From the NCBI GenBank assembly GCA_964473525.1, contig CAYYPK010000025.1, forward strand, positions 1 to 64,000: DNA of 64,000 bases. The letters run 5' to 3'. The notes beneath the pieces are model-generated. The model was given only the letters and a program-made list of their open reading frames with translations. It was not told where the DNA came from and searched no databases. A program made the position numbers and the translations under genes. The DNA comes from GCA-2687025 sp964473525. GTDB lineage: Bacteria > Poribacteria > WGA-4E > GCA-2687025. Shown one piece after another: positions 9,165-17,382 of the stretch (position 1 is the first letter of the stretch; the number at the start of each line of letters is the position of its first letter).

Positions 9165-10022
9165 GTGCGAGCGTTGGCGCACTTGCTGTCGGACTTGATA
9201 TTCCGAGGCACTGGAAGCAACGTGCCCCGAACGTGCGTCGGGGCCGCCACAGCAGCCATCGCGCTCGTGCTTGGGTGCGCCGCCGCTCCGGCCCCAGTTG
9301 CTGACGTGTCCGCCTTACTTGATCCAGCCGCTACCTTGCCCGGAGGAGAAACGACGATGCCTGACCATATGTTGAAGCTGGCCCCTGAGCTCCGGGACCG
9401 CATTGCGGCTGAACCCGAGGGCATGTTCACCGTGGACATTGACCTTGACCCCGGGCCCGAAGCACGAGAGATAACCCGCGCGCGCGACCACTTCAAGCCG
9501 AAGCCCCACGAAACAACGCGCCTCAAGGAGCTCGAACGGCTCATCGGGCAGATCGCGTTCGAGACGCCTCTCGCCGATGGCGACGCGATCTTGGAGCTCG
9601 AGCCCCTGAACCGGGAGTATATGGCGATCAGAACCGCGGTTGCGGAGCGAAGGGAAGCGGTGTGGGAGGATACGCTGCGTCGGAGCCGGGAACACGGTAG
9701 GCAGGTGGGCCTGAGGGCACTAGGTATCATCCGGCACATTGATGGGGTCGATGTCAGTTCGCTGGATTTCGACGAAGACATCGCTGGCCTGGTCATAGAT
9801 CGAGTCACATCGAACGCTCGCGCCATTGAGGCGATGGCGCGGCTGCCGATAGTGACCCGCATCACACCTACGACGAACGGGCAGACAGGTCTCTACCACA
9901 GCACCAGGGCGGTGCAAGTCACGGACTACGGCAAGGCCATCGCGAACAACGGCGCTGCCGCGGTCGGGGTGCTAGACACAGGCGTCGGCCGTACGGCGCC
10001 AGCACTGCGACTTGGGCGTTAG
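9165..10022 (+). CDS. Truncated subtilase-like lipoprotein, partial copy 2
   Basis: 285 residues from GTG 9165, with GGAGG at 9154-9158. The signal peptide ends in LVLGCAAAP. The propeptide module has MLKLAPELRDR, a charged middle, HIDGVDVSSLDF and MARLPIVTRI. The catalytic Asp strand VGVLDTGVG follows and the protein ends ten residues later in RTAPALRLGR. His and Ser of the triad are absent. The ending resembles that of partial copy 1 (STAPAQQLGG), and both resemble the residues just before the catalytic His in the intact gene (TAAPAGHGT). The intact copy begins two bases downstream. The clean frame and good ribosome site suggest it is still translated. Confidence 0.78.
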   Translation: MRALAHLLSDLIFRGTGSNVPRTCVGAATAAIALVLGCAAAPAPVADVSALLDPAATLPGGETTMPDHMLKLAPELRDRIAAEPEGMFTVDIDLDPGPEAREITRARDHFKPKPHETTRLKELERLIGQIAFETPLADGDAILELEPLNREYMAIRTAVAERREAVWEDTLRRSREHGRQVGLRALGIIRHIDGVDVSSLDFDEDIAGLVIDRVTSNARAIEAMARLPIVTRITPTTNGQTGLYHSTRAVQVTDYGKAIANNGAAAVGVLDTGVGRTAPALRLGR

Positions 10023-10024
10023 GC

Positions 10025-12256
10025 ATGCGAGCGCCAACTGCCTTGGGGTTCAGGCGCAACGCGCGCGCCGTGCTGCGCGCGTGCGCGGTGGCCGCCACCG
10101 CAGCCATCGGGTTCGCGCTTGGATGCGCCACCACGCCATCCCCATCTGCTGACGTGTCCGCTGCGGAGGCCGGTCTGCCTGTTCGAGAAGTCGTCCTGCC
10201 GGGAGGAGAAGCGACGATGCCGGATTACATGCTGAAGATCACGCCGGAAACACGTGACTGGATGGAGGCGAATCCTGACGCCGTCGAGTGGTATAGCGTA
10301 AGGCTCGATCCTGGGCCTCTCATGCGATCGCGCTACCCATCATGGCCCTATCTGCCGGAGGACATGGATGAGTACCACCGTCTTACTCAGAGGCTCAAAG
10401 ACATACGCCCAGGTGGCAGCCTGGCCCGGACGCACGGCCACGAGAAGGAGAGTGTACAGCAGGCCCTCGATGCGGTGCACACAAGATTCGTCGAGCACCA
10501 GAAGGCGTACCGCGCCAAGGCCCTCGCGCACAACGTGCCGCTCATCGATGCCGTCAAGAGGCGCGTTGTGCCGGCAATACAGGTCATCAAGGGCGTCAGC
10601 TCGGTCGAGGTAGACTACGACACCGAGATATTCGGTGTGGGGGTTGAGGCTACGGCTGCCGCGATTCGGGAGGTGGCCCAGATTGAGGAAGTCGCCCAGA
10701 TAGACGCCCCGATCACAATGCCCCACGCCACTGGTCTTATCAACAGCGTTCCTGCGATCCACGCGCTGCCCGACGCCGTACCTGTCGCGAGCGGCGGCTA
10801 CGCGGCTGCCGTGGGAGTGTTGGATACGGGCGTCGGAGCTACTACCCCGGCCACCCTGACAACTGCCGGCAACGCGATTTTCATCGACGGGGCCGACTGG
10901 CCTGCTGACGCAGGCAACCCCTACGACGTAGAGCGTTGGCCGGCGCCGAATCCGCAGACGGCCGCGCCGGCTGGTCATGGAACACCTGTGGCTGGTGTCA
11001 TTCGAGGTGACTTTGCCGGCCCAGGTGGCGCCTACCACGGCGTAGCGCCCAGTGCGACCATCTACAACGCCCGGATTTACAAGCGGCAGTCGGCCACGAA
11101 GCTAGATCCTGCGCCCCCGACGCGCGCGAAGATTGAGCAAGCCGTTGACTGGGTCCAGCAGCAGGCTCCCCAAGGCGTCACCGCGCTGATCAACTACAGC
11201 AACTACTCCACAGCCGTCGCCGCTGAGGCGGGTGGTACCGACCCAGCCACGAGGCAGTACGAGGAGTTCGTGGACTGGCTAAGCCAGACAAGGGACGCGT
11301 TCTGGGTCGGCATCATAGGAAACGACCCGGAGGCAGTGCCGCCGCCGTGGTCCACGCCCAGAGCACCGGGCGGCGCTTACAACGGCATCGCTGCCGCAGC
11401 GTACATCGACAATGGCGGCACGAAACCGGCGGAGTTCAGCTGGTGGCTGGACAACCCGGCGTTCCAAGGCCAACAGGCCACGGAGCCGCCGGTCCGCAAG
11501 CCTGACATCACAGCCCCAGGCGTCGTCACAAGCTGTGCCATCACGGCGAACTACCCGACCGGCTACGCCGAGGTGGCGGGCACGAGTTTCGCCGCCCCGC
11601 ACGTCGCGGGAGCTGCTGCGCTCGTATACAGCGTGCCTGGAATGGTGGCGTCCGGAACCAACCCGCTCTTCGTGCGAACCGTACTCATCCATTCAACGAA
11701 GGCTTCGAAGGACCAGACCGCCGGCCCGCACAGACTCGTGGGCGCCAATCTTACGGAGCAATGGAGCAATCGCTGGGGCTGGGGTGTCCTGGACGCTGAG
11801 GCCGCCGTCGCGTACGCGCACCTCAAGCCCGCGTTTACGTACGAGGGGGAAGTCGCCCAGGGACAGACAGTAAAGCTGTATCTCATCGGCCCAAACGAGA
11901 AGCCTCCGGCGGACAGTTACCACAAGCTGACGCTGTGCTGGGACCGACAGTTCAGCGGAAGTAGCTCCTCCTCCGCCATCGCGCTGTCGCAACTCAATGT
12001 CGAGTGTTGGCGCTACGAGAACGGCGCTGCCACGGTTCGCACAGTTGACGACCCCGACAGCAACCGCAACACGGTGTACAACACGAAGATGGTTCGGGGT
12101 TTCCGAATCCCTCGCCAGGCGAAGGCGACCGAGAATAAGACCACTCTCGAGATCCGCGTCATTGGCCACACTGTCCACCCTGACATCGGCGGAGGAACTG
12201 GGCGCCAGAGCTTCGTGCTAGCGTGCGACTGGGAACTGGAAACATCACCAGTATGA
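10025..12256 (+). CDS. Subtilisin-like serine protease (S8), lipoprotein
   Basis: 743 residues and the only intact member of the local family. The signal peptide ends in FALGCATTP, with lipobox Cys 34. The propeptide module spans about 65-235: MLKITPETRDW near 69, IKGVSSVEVDYD near 188 and an I9-like close. The S8 domain has Asp 267 in VGVLDTGVG, His 318 in GHGTPVAG and Ser 521 in GTSFAAPHVAGA; an oxyanion Asn is likely N433 in IIGND. About 180 further residues after the catalytic domain look like a beta-rich P-like domain. It would act at the cell envelope or outside. It follows two partial copies and precedes the tail-fibre-like gene in the same direction, so the group probably forms one transcript. 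Confidence 0.9.
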   Translation: MRAPTALGFRRNARAVLRACAVAATAAIGFALGCATTPSPSADVSAAEAGLPVREVVLPGGEATMPDYMLKITPETRDWMEANPDAVEWYSVRLDPGPLMRSRYPSWPYLPEDMDEYHRLTQRLKDIRPGGSLARTHGHEKESVQQALDAVHTRFVEHQKAYRAKALAHNVPLIDAVKRRVVPAIQVIKGVSSVEVDYDTEIFGVGVEATAAAIREVAQIEEVAQIDAPITMPHATGLINSVPAIHALPDAVPVASGGYAAAVGVLDTGVGATTPATLTTAGNAIFIDGADWPADAGNPYDVERWPAPNPQTAAPAGHGTPVAGVIRGDFAGPGGAYHGVAPSATIYNARIYKRQSATKLDPAPPTRAKIEQAVDWVQQQAPQGVTALINYSNYSTAVAAEAGGTDPATRQYEEFVDWLSQTRDAFWVGIIGNDPEAVPPPWSTPRAPGGAYNGIAAAAYIDNGGTKPAEFSWWLDNPAFQGQQATEPPVRKPDITAPGVVTSCAITANYPTGYAEVAGTSFAAPHVAGAAALVYSVPGMVASGTNPLFVRTVLIHSTKASKDQTAGPHRLVGANLTEQWSNRWGWGVLDAEAAVAYAHLKPAFTYEGEVAQGQTVKLYLIGPNEKPPADSYHKLTLCWDRQFSGSSSSSAIALSQLNVECWRYENGAATVRTVDDPDSNRNTVYNTKMVRGFRIPRQAKATENKTTLEIRVIGHTVHPDIGGGTGRQSFVLACDWELETSPV

Positions 12257-12302
12257 ACCGCGCGCGATCTGTTCCCTCACGCAGAACCTAGGAGGATCCA
12301 GC

Positions 12303-13526
12303 ATGTCCGACTATCCAGTCCATGTGTTCGACGGATCATGGACTGACTATGTCGCGCCCCTCACCGCTGCCTCATTGAATGTCCGTGACGACGAAATCCG
12401 CGCGATTGAGCAGGCCCTCGGGACGTACTTGGTCCCCGTGCCGCCTGCCCCACCAGAGGAGTCGATCCACCTCACCGACCACCTCCGCGTACGCGCCGAC
12501 GACGCTGGCGTGGAGCATCTGTACCTCGCACACGACCCGGACGGCGATCATCCTTCGGCGGTTAGCATCGGCCCGGAGGTCGTCGACCCGCCGCCGTCGG
12601 CTGCGCCACCACGCCCGCTAGGTATGCTCTACGTCCGCGACACGTCCATCAGCGGGGCAACGCCGCTGGCGAACGCGGACAACATCGTCGTCGACAGCGG
12701 CGGGGACGCTGGCATCAGCCTGCTATTCGACGAAGTGGGCTACGGCAGCGTGTTCTTCGGCGCGGACGGGAACGACGACAACGCCCGCATTCAGTTCAAC
12801 GCGGATACCGGAGCGTTCCACCTGGGCACGAACCACGCTTCGGGGTCGGTGGTCCTCAAGTCCGGCAATGCCGCGCCCGCGCTGACGATCGGCCCAGATC
12901 AGGCCGCCACGCTCCACGGCGACGCGACGTTCGTCGGGGATCTGAACATAGGCGCCGCCACCCAGGCGAACCGACCGCTACGCATGGAACGTGTCAGCGA
13001 TGCTGGCGTAGCGTTCAAGAACACAGCGGTCAACGGCCCGCCAATCGTCCTCGACTTCGGCTCGGACCGCGCCGGCGCCGGGCAGGTGCTGGCGCGCATC
13101 TACGGGCGTTGGGACAGCAACTCCGTCACGCAGATCGCGTTCCTCAGCGGTACTGTGGCGACGAACAAGGACCGCGGCGAGATCGTCTTCTACACGTCGC
13201 GCACGGGTTCCAGTCCGCTGGACCGCGGCCGGTTTGGCGACGAGGGTGGTCTGTATTTCAAGTCCGTCAGCAGCGATCCCGGCGTCGATGCGGATTACGC
13301 GGCGATCTACTCGAAGAACGTGTCGGGCGGCATCTCGCACATCTTCGTGCAAGCAGACGGCGCCGGCACGCCGATTCCGGCGCTCAGCCAAGCAGACGGC
13401 GAGGTAGTGTTCCGATCGACGGACGTGTCCAGCGGCACGCAAACCGTTGTCCACGTCGAGCGCTTCGTCCGCCGCGTCGAGGAACTGACGGGCAAGTCGC
13501 TGATGACGAAGACGGACGCGGCGTAG
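12303..13526 (+). CDS. Phage tail-fibre-like structural protein
   Basis: 407 residues with no signal peptide. The Shine-Dalgarno TAGGAGGATC at 12289-12298 is the strongest in this region. The N-terminus, with DYVAPLTAASLNVRDDEI, resembles the start of phage tail and fibre proteins. The rest is glycine- and aspartate-rich beta sequence of the fibre or pectin-lyase-like kind, with GDATFVGDLNIG motifs, ending in a predicted helix FVRRVEELTGKSL. The same C-terminal stretch survives in the remnant at 6552-6851. It lies between two propeptide-module genes. I recognise the style of the sequence, not a specific family; phage or injection-system origin is inference. Confidence 0.55.
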   Translation: MSDYPVHVFDGSWTDYVAPLTAASLNVRDDEIRAIEQALGTYLVPVPPAPPEESIHLTDHLRVRADDAGVEHLYLAHDPDGDHPSAVSIGPEVVDPPPSAAPPRPLGMLYVRDTSISGATPLANADNIVVDSGGDAGISLLFDEVGYGSVFFGADGNDDNARIQFNADTGAFHLGTNHASGSVVLKSGNAAPALTIGPDQAATLHGDATFVGDLNIGAATQANRPLRMERVSDAGVAFKNTAVNGPPIVLDFGSDRAGAGQVLARIYGRWDSNSVTQIAFLSGTVATNKDRGEIVFYTSRTGSSPLDRGRFGDEGGLYFKSVSSDPGVDADYAAIYSKNVSGGISHIFVQADGAGTPIPALSQADGEVVFRSTDVSSGTQTVVHVERFVRRVEELTGKSLMTKTDAA

Positions 13527-13569
13527 ACGATGGCGTGCGCGACCCCGTGTCGGCCTTAGGGGGCGGCCC

Positions 13570-14766
13570 ATGTGCAGGTTGCTGAGCCGCCTCGTCGACC
13601 CATGGCTCGCATTAGGCGCCAGGGAGATGGCGGTCGTCGCCACCGCCCTCGTGGTCGTCCTGGCGGCGTCCGATTGCCCTGCGACTGAACCATCGGTGGC
13701 CGGCGGGGAGACGCCGGAGGGCAGGCCGAAGGTCGCCCCCAGAGTGCGCGAGTGGTACAGCGCGAACGAAAGCGGTACCTGCCTCCTGTTCGTGACTCTC
13801 AACATAGGCCAGCCGCTCCAGGAGTTGCCCTGGGTCGATGACACGCCCGAAGTCCGTCGGTGGGAGGAAGCCGCGTACGCCCACGCGCATGACTACGCCG
13901 TGGCAGCGCTTCAGGAGGATGGGCCGGCGGTGAAGGCAGCCCTGGAGCGTAGGCTCTCTGAGGCCGACGCCGTGGTTCCGCAACTCCTAGCGGCATGGCG
14001 GGCAACATACGCGCACAATCTGGGCATCGTGCAAGAGATGTTGAGGGAAGTGGGCGACGACCTGCGCGACGTTGAGGGAGTCGCGCGCGTGGAGCAGTGG
14101 ATACGCGGCTCCATGAGTCCAGAGGTACTCGTGTGGAGTTCACAGGCAGGCGTGTCAGGCATCGTTGACACGCCTCGTGTACTCAGGGTCAGAACCTTCG
14201 CGGATGTGCTGGCGGAGCCGGTCGACCTTAGCGGCCCCAGAGACGAGGGTGTGACGGGCGATTACTACAAGGTCCACCGGGATGTCACCGAGTGGATGGA
14301 AGCGCGCCCCAGCGAATGGTGCCGGGTCGACCTCGAGATCATGCCCGGCAAGCCGCTGCATGACCGTCGGTGGAGGGCTGATACGGCTGCGGTTCGCTTG
14401 GAACAAGCAGCGCGGGCCGCAGCGGCTCGGTTGGACAAGGAACACCGGGAAAGCGGCGCCATAGACGAGGCGCGCAGGGACGCCGCGTGGTACGACGTCC
14501 ACAGATGGTTCGCAGTCGTCAACGCCGAGGGCTTCCTGGCCAACGCCGCCGGACGAGCTTACAACCTTGCGATCACGAAACCGTTCCAGCTGGCGCTCCA
14601 GGAGGAGTTCCGCGCGTTGAGCGGCGTGACTGTGACACGTGACACGCACCCCGAGTACTTCAGCGGCACGATCTCACCGCGCGTGACGCCGCAGGGGCTT
14701 ATGCAGCTCGTGCGGATGTCGTGCGTGCGCCGCGTATATCTATCCAGTATCGGCAACGCGAGGTAG
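13570..14766 (+). CDS. Exported protein with two tandem propeptide-like modules
   Basis: 398 residues. A hydrophobic signal runs to LAASDC near residue 36; the lipobox is poor, so signal peptidase I processing is possible. Module 1 starts at GRPKVAPRVREW near residue 52 and closes with VEGVARVEQW. Module 2 starts near 230 with YYKVHRDVTEW and closes with LSGVTVTRDTH and LVRMSCVRRVY. No catalytic subtilase motif follows either module. It is therefore two I9-like propeptides in a row, placed after the protease and fibre-like genes. Its first codons match the broken start at 6449. The function is unknown; cognate protease inhibition or partner binding is the inferred possibility. Confidence 0.65.
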   Translation: MCRLLSRLVDPWLALGAREMAVVATALVVVLAASDCPATEPSVAGGETPEGRPKVAPRVREWYSANESGTCLLFVTLNIGQPLQELPWVDDTPEVRRWEEAAYAHAHDYAVAALQEDGPAVKAALERRLSEADAVVPQLLAAWRATYAHNLGIVQEMLREVGDDLRDVEGVARVEQWIRGSMSPEVLVWSSQAGVSGIVDTPRVLRVRTFADVLAEPVDLSGPRDEGVTGDYYKVHRDVTEWMEARPSEWCRVDLEIMPGKPLHDRRWRADTAAVRLEQAARAAAARLDKEHRESGAIDEARRDAAWYDVHRWFAVVNAEGFLANAAGRAYNLAITKPFQLALQEEFRALSGVTVTRDTHPEYFSGTISPRVTPQGLMQLVRMSCVRRVYLSSIGNAR

Positions 14767-14826
14767 GTTCATGGACGAGCCCGCGCGCCACCCGACGAGG
14801 CGTCTTGAAACCGCGCTATCAGCGGC

Positions 14827-14855
14827 TTGCCCCTCCTCCCCGGCCCTGCTAGCAT
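14827..14855 (+). promoter_or_regulatory. Probable sigma-70 promoter for SRP RNA
   Basis: TTGCCC at 14827-14832 and TAGCAT at 14850-14855 are separated by 17 bases. The predicted start point, near 14862, coincides with the 5' end of the SRP RNA judged from its closing helix. Confidence 0.5.
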
Positions 14856-14861
14856 CTCCAT

Positions 14862-15134
14862 TGGTCGTGCTACGTGGGGAGGTAGCGGTGCCCTGCACCT
14901 GCAATCCGCTATAGCAGGACGGAATGCCCGCTCTGAGGCCCAACCTTGTGGGGTCTGTCTTCGGTAAGTGGCGTTGACGGTCGGGTCCTACGCAACGTGT
15001 AGGTGTTGAACCCCGTCAGGTCCGGGAGGAAGCAGCGGTAAACGCTAAAGCGTGTGCCGTAGGGTAGCCTGGCCCGAGCTAACTGCCGAAGTAACGCCCG
15101 GGAGGCTTGGTGTCGAAGGTGGGCTGCACGGCCG
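14862..15134 (+). ncRNA. ffs: Large bacterial signal recognition particle RNA
   Basis: About 273 nt. The 5' Alu-domain block GTGGGGAGGTAGCGGTGCC followed by CAATCCGCTATAGCAGG matches the Bacillus-type scRNA, as does the later AAGTGGCGTTGACGG. The S-domain core GTCAGGTCCGGGAGGAAGCA begins at 15015 and is followed by GTGCCGTAGGGTAGCCTGGC. The 3' part CCGAGCTAACTGC and the end TGCACGG (15125-15131) let GCACG pair with CGTGC at 14866-14870, closing the molecule. It binds Ffh to target nascent membrane and secreted proteins. The position just upstream of dnaX is the same as in many Firmicutes. Ends are accurate to a few bases. Confidence 0.93.
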
Positions 15135-15256
15135 CTACTGAATCCAGATGTCGGCGCGCGTAGTCTCGGCGTCGCGTCGGATCGTTCATCGCGTGAACGC
15201 CTATCGCCGCTGTCTCGCCCGTCCTCGGCTCGCCCTGACTCGACCCGAGTAAGCTC

Positions 15257-17029
15257 ATGTCGTACGTTGCTCTATCGCGCAAGTGGCGTCCTCAACGCTT
15301 TCAGGACGTAGTCGGACAGACGCACGTCGTGCGCACGCTTCAGAACGTCCTGCGCACGGGGCGAGTCCATCACGCCTACCTGTTCAGCGGCCCTCGCGGC
15401 GTCGGCAAGACGACCATGGCGCGCATCTTCGCGAAGGCGCTCAACTGCACCGAGCGTGGCGACGATCCCGACCCCTGCGACGAGTGTGAGTCTTGCGAGT
15501 CCATCCGCACGGGGCGCTCCCTGGATGTCGTTGAGATAGACGCCGCCTCTAACAACGGCGTGGACGACATCCGTGAGCTGCGCGAGAACGTCAAGCTGGG
15601 CACCGTGTCGTCCGAGTACCGCGTGTACGTCATCGACGAGGCGCACATGCTCAGCACGGCGGCGTGGAACGCCTTCCTGAAGACGTTGGAAGAGCCGCCG
15701 CCGCACGTCATCTTCGTGTTCGCCAGCACGGAGAAGGACCGATTCCCGCCGACGATCCTCTCGCGCTGCCAGCAGTTCGAATTCCACCGCATGGCGCACG
15801 CGGAGATCATCGGTCGGCTCCAAGAGTTGCTCGGGGCAGAGGAGCTAGAGCTGGACGCCGACGCGTTGGGGCTCATAGCGCAGCAGTCCGAAGGCTGCCT
15901 GCGGGACGCGCAGAGCATCCTCGAACAGATCATCGTCTATAGCGACGGGTCCGCCACGGCGGACGACGTAAGCCGCATCCTGGGCTTCGGCTCCGCATAT
16001 GTGATGGACCAGCTCATCGAGGCGCTCATCGCGCGGGACGCGCCCGCCACCGTGCAGTGCGTGCAGGAACTGGTTGGGCAGGGAGCGGACGTGACGCAGT
16101 GCCTGCGGTATCTCGTCGGGCACTTCCAGGGGCTGTTGCGCCTGAAGGTGCACCCAGAGCTCGTCGCGACGGTGCAGGCATCCGAGACGTTGCAAGAGCA
16201 GATGCGCGCCCAAGCGGAACGCCTCGAACGGGAACGCGTGCAGTGGGCAATCCGAACGCTCATGCACGCGGAGCGCGACATCAAGACGCTCGGGTACGAC
16301 GCCTACAACTTCGAGCTGGCCCTGCTGGACATCTGCCACACCGAAGACCCGATCCCCTTGGAGACGGTGGTCAGCCACCTTCAGGAGATCGAGGCGCGCG
16401 TGGAGAGTGGCGCCGTGCAAACGGAACCAGCCGCCGCGCAGCCGCTGCCCGGTCCAGCTCGAACGGCGACGCAACCGCGGCCGGAGCCGCCGCCGCCAGC
16501 TCCGCAGACCCAGCGCACGGAAGCGCCAACCCCTCCCGTGGCTGAGGAGGAAGCGTATTCGACCCCGCCGCTAGGCGAACCCGATGAGGCCGGCCAGGCC
16601 GACCCGCCGCAGGAGCGCGAGCAGGCTCCGACCCCAGCTCAACCGGAGCCCGAGCCCGCTGGCGAGCCGTTGACGGCGGAGGCGCTGGACGCCGTCTGGA
16701 AGGTTGTGCTGGAGGGCGTGGCGCAGAAGGACGGGCCGCTCGTCGGGCCGCTGCACGACGCGACTCCAGGCGTGCGCGGAGACGACATCGTCCTCACATT
16801 CCGCAGCATGATCAACCTGAACCGCGCCAAGGAGAAGAGCGCCACCATCGGCGAGGTGCTGACGGAGATCCTCGGCGGCGCGCGCCCCATCGTCTTCACG
16901 ATCGGCGAAGCCGCGCAGACAGGCAGAGCAGAGCCTACACAGACGGAAGACGCCGCCGACGTGCGCGAAGAACAAGACCAGCTCGTGCTGACCGTATTCA
17001 CCGGTGACATCGAAGACCTCAGCGAATAG
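15257..17029 (+). CDS. dnaX: DNA polymerase III subunit gamma/tau
   Basis: A 590-residue clamp-loader ATPase subunit. Walker A is GPRGVGKT at 45-52. The zinc module has C64, C74, C77 and C80. Walker B and sensor segments appear as VIDEAHMLSTAAWNAF and LKTLEEPP, followed by the SRC motif TILSRCQQFEF. A long Pro/Glu/Ala-rich linker from about residue 380 to 470 leads to a C-terminal tau-like domain. No clear slippery A-run is seen for a programmed frameshift. The ATG at 15257 matches the family start MSYVALSRKWRP. It is followed by ybaB after 10 bases. Confidence 0.96.
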   Translation: MSYVALSRKWRPQRFQDVVGQTHVVRTLQNVLRTGRVHHAYLFSGPRGVGKTTMARIFAKALNCTERGDDPDPCDECESCESIRTGRSLDVVEIDAASNNGVDDIRELRENVKLGTVSSEYRVYVIDEAHMLSTAAWNAFLKTLEEPPPHVIFVFASTEKDRFPPTILSRCQQFEFHRMAHAEIIGRLQELLGAEELELDADALGLIAQQSEGCLRDAQSILEQIIVYSDGSATADDVSRILGFGSAYVMDQLIEALIARDAPATVQCVQELVGQGADVTQCLRYLVGHFQGLLRLKVHPELVATVQASETLQEQMRAQAERLERERVQWAIRTLMHAERDIKTLGYDAYNFELALLDICHTEDPIPLETVVSHLQEIEARVESGAVQTEPAAAQPLPGPARTATQPRPEPPPPAPQTQRTEAPTPPVAEEEAYSTPPLGEPDEAGQADPPQEREQAPTPAQPEPEPAGEPLTAEALDAVWKVVLEGVAQKDGPLVGPLHDATPGVRGDDIVLTFRSMINLNRAKEKSATIGEVLTEILGGARPIVFTIGEAAQTGRAEPTQTEDAADVREEQDQLVLTVFTGDIEDLSE

Positions 17030-17039
17030 GGAGAGACGC

Positions 17040-17354
17040 GTGAACCAGGGCATGGGCGGCCTGATGAAGCAGGCACAGAAGATGCAGAAGCGGATGCTCG
17101 AGGTCCAAGAGGAGCTACAGCACCGCACCGTCGAGGTGAAGGTAGGTGGCGGCATGGTGACGGTGGTCGCGAACGGCCACCAGGAGGTGATCTCCATCAC
17201 CATCGCGCCCGAGGTCGTCGACCCGGACGACGTCGAGATGCTCGAAGATCTGATCCTCGCCGCGGTGAACGAGGCGCGCCGGAAGTCGCAGGAAGTGGCT
17301 GCCGGCGAGATGGAGAAAGTCACCGGGGGCATGAAGATTCCCGGGCTTGGTTAG
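17040..17354 (+). CDS. ybaB: Nucleoid-associated protein, YbaB/EbfC family
   Basis: 104 residues. The frame is open from 17004 inside dnaX, but the family start MNQGMGGLMKQAQKMQKRM begins at GTG 17040, preceded by GGGAGAG. The small dimeric protein binds DNA. The helical N-terminus, VEVKVGGGMVTVVANGHQE core and IAPEVVDPDDVEMLEDLI segment are all typical. It follows dnaX as in most bacteria, but the usual third gene, recR, is missing here. Confidence 0.93.
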   Translation: MNQGMGGLMKQAQKMQKRMLEVQEELQHRTVEVKVGGGMVTVVANGHQEVISITIAPEVVDPDDVEMLEDLILAAVNEARRKSQEVAAGEMEKVTGGMKIPGLG

Positions 17355-17382
17355 CGCGGCTCCGGTGGCCGACGCCAGGTGC

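Noticed and set aside
14978..15080. Small 4.5S-type SRP RNA
   Set aside because: The S-domain core is embedded in a longer conserved molecule with an Alu block and closing helix, so the large form fits better.
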